From RZZS01 sp964498755 (GTDB taxonomy: Bacteria; Pseudomonadota; Alphaproteobacteria; Micavibrionales; Micavibrionaceae), in assembly GCA_964498755.1 (NCBI GenBank), contig CAZCIB010000075.1:1-6603 (forward strand): a stretch of DNA of 6,603 nt. The letters are read 5' to 3'. The translations under genes were made by a program, and so were the position numbers. This document shows positions 6,177-6,603 of the stretch, piece after piece. How positions within the stretch are numbered: the first letter of the stretch is position 1; the number at the start of each line of letters is the position of its first letter. Below the pieces are notes generated by a model that saw only the letters and a program-made list of their open reading frames with translations, did not search any database and was not told the DNA's origin.

Positions 6177-6603
6177 TCAGGCCATCGCCTCTTCCCGCTT
6201 TTCCTGCTTTTTGAGAGTCTGGCTTATCTGTGAATGATTGGCATAAGTTTTCCATGACGGGTAATAATCTTCGGCCTGATCCCCCCAGACATCCCAGTTT
6301 TCTCTTGGTCCTCGCGCGAAAAGCTCCAGATAGGGACCCCAGCTGCATTTCTCGATAAGTTCATATTGCTCGTCCGGTTTCCGGGAATGTTCACGCTTCT
6401 GGCTTTTGATGATGTTAACCTGAGAGCGCCCGGGGGCCAGCGTACGGCAATTCTTACCTTTGGTTCCAAAGAGCAAAAGTTCGGTCGTGTTTCTAAAGTA
6501 GAAACCGACGCCACGCCCATCAGGACCGCCGTCTTTTCTGATTTTGTGCACACTACCGGACACATTTGGGATAAGGCGGTGAATTGATTCATACTTTCAG
6601 ATT
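6177..6603 (-). pseudogene. MT-A70 family adenine-N6 methyltransferase, C-terminal part with broken frame (runs off right edge)
   Basis: Minus-strand translation ending at the stop 6177-6179 shows the conserved second half of bacterial MT-A70 methyltransferases: HKIRKDGGPDGRGVGFYFRN, then TELLLFGTKGKN, TLAPGRSQVN, KREHSRKPDEQYELIE, WGPYLELFARG, WDVWGDQAEDYY and WKTYANHSQ. Family members are about 200-230 residues and carry the catalytic DPPW motif in the first half, which would lie beyond the right edge. This frame meets a TGA at 6597-6599 and no family-like residues precede HKIRKDGG. Restoring one G near 6549 would give VVWHKIRKDGG in a neighbouring frame that is open to the edge, suggesting a one-base deletion. 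It is therefore either a frameshifted pseudogene or a sequencing error. A GTG at 6563 in frame has no ribosome site, and a product starting there would lack the catalytic core. Such enzymes methylate adenine in DNA, often in phage or mobile-element contexts. Confidence 0.78.

Noticed and set aside
6366..6587. Plus-strand 73-codon open frame near the right edge
   Set aside because: It is opposite the MT-A70 C-terminus, which has strong family similarity on the minus strand.

Overview
The window looks like chromosomal DNA of a Gram-negative bacterium of moderate GC content. The proteins suggest an alphaproteobacterium: a large RTX/tandem-repeat secreted protein, an AsmA-like envelope protein, and a MerA/Lpd-type flavoprotein paired with a TVP38/VTT membrane protein. 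That placement is an impression from protein style, since there is no rRNA or other marker gene here. I found no tRNA, rRNA, CRISPR array, insertion sequence or phage gene.

Layout. Positions 1-1345 (minus strand) hold the N-terminal 448 codons of a large repeat protein that runs off the left edge: a block of eight calcium-binding RTX nonapeptides followed by at least two 94-residue Ig/cadherin-like repeats. A ~260-base intergenic stretch separates it from a divergent MATE-family efflux transporter (1606-2961, plus). The MATE stop codon lies inside a hairpin with A and T tracts on its two sides. This hairpin appears to serve as a shared terminator with the converging gene at 3000-3857 (minus), a small membrane-anchored AsmA-like protein with a Lys-rich N-terminus. 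A 156-base divergent intergenic region with an 8-bp inverted repeat leads to a two-gene plus-strand operon: a MerA-like FAD/NAD(P) pyridine nucleotide-disulfide oxidoreductase (4014-5456) and, 15 bases later, a TVP38/TMEM64 (VTT/DedA-like) membrane protein (5472-6152). Converging on it from the right edge is the C-terminal part of an MT-A70-family adenine methyltransferase (minus strand, 6177 to the edge). Its reading frame is broken close to the edge.

How the genes relate. Only the flavoprotein and TVP38 genes look like one functional unit, a soluble flavin oxidoreductase tied to a membrane protein. The others are separately oriented single genes: secretion or adhesion, drug/metabolite efflux, envelope maintenance, and a damaged DNA methyltransferase. 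I see no clear new multi-gene system. The points most worth a second look are the broken MT-A70 gene, the flavoprotein that keeps its redox disulfide but lacks the family's catalytic His and all MerA-specific cysteines, and the N-terminal position of the RTX block in the repeat protein.
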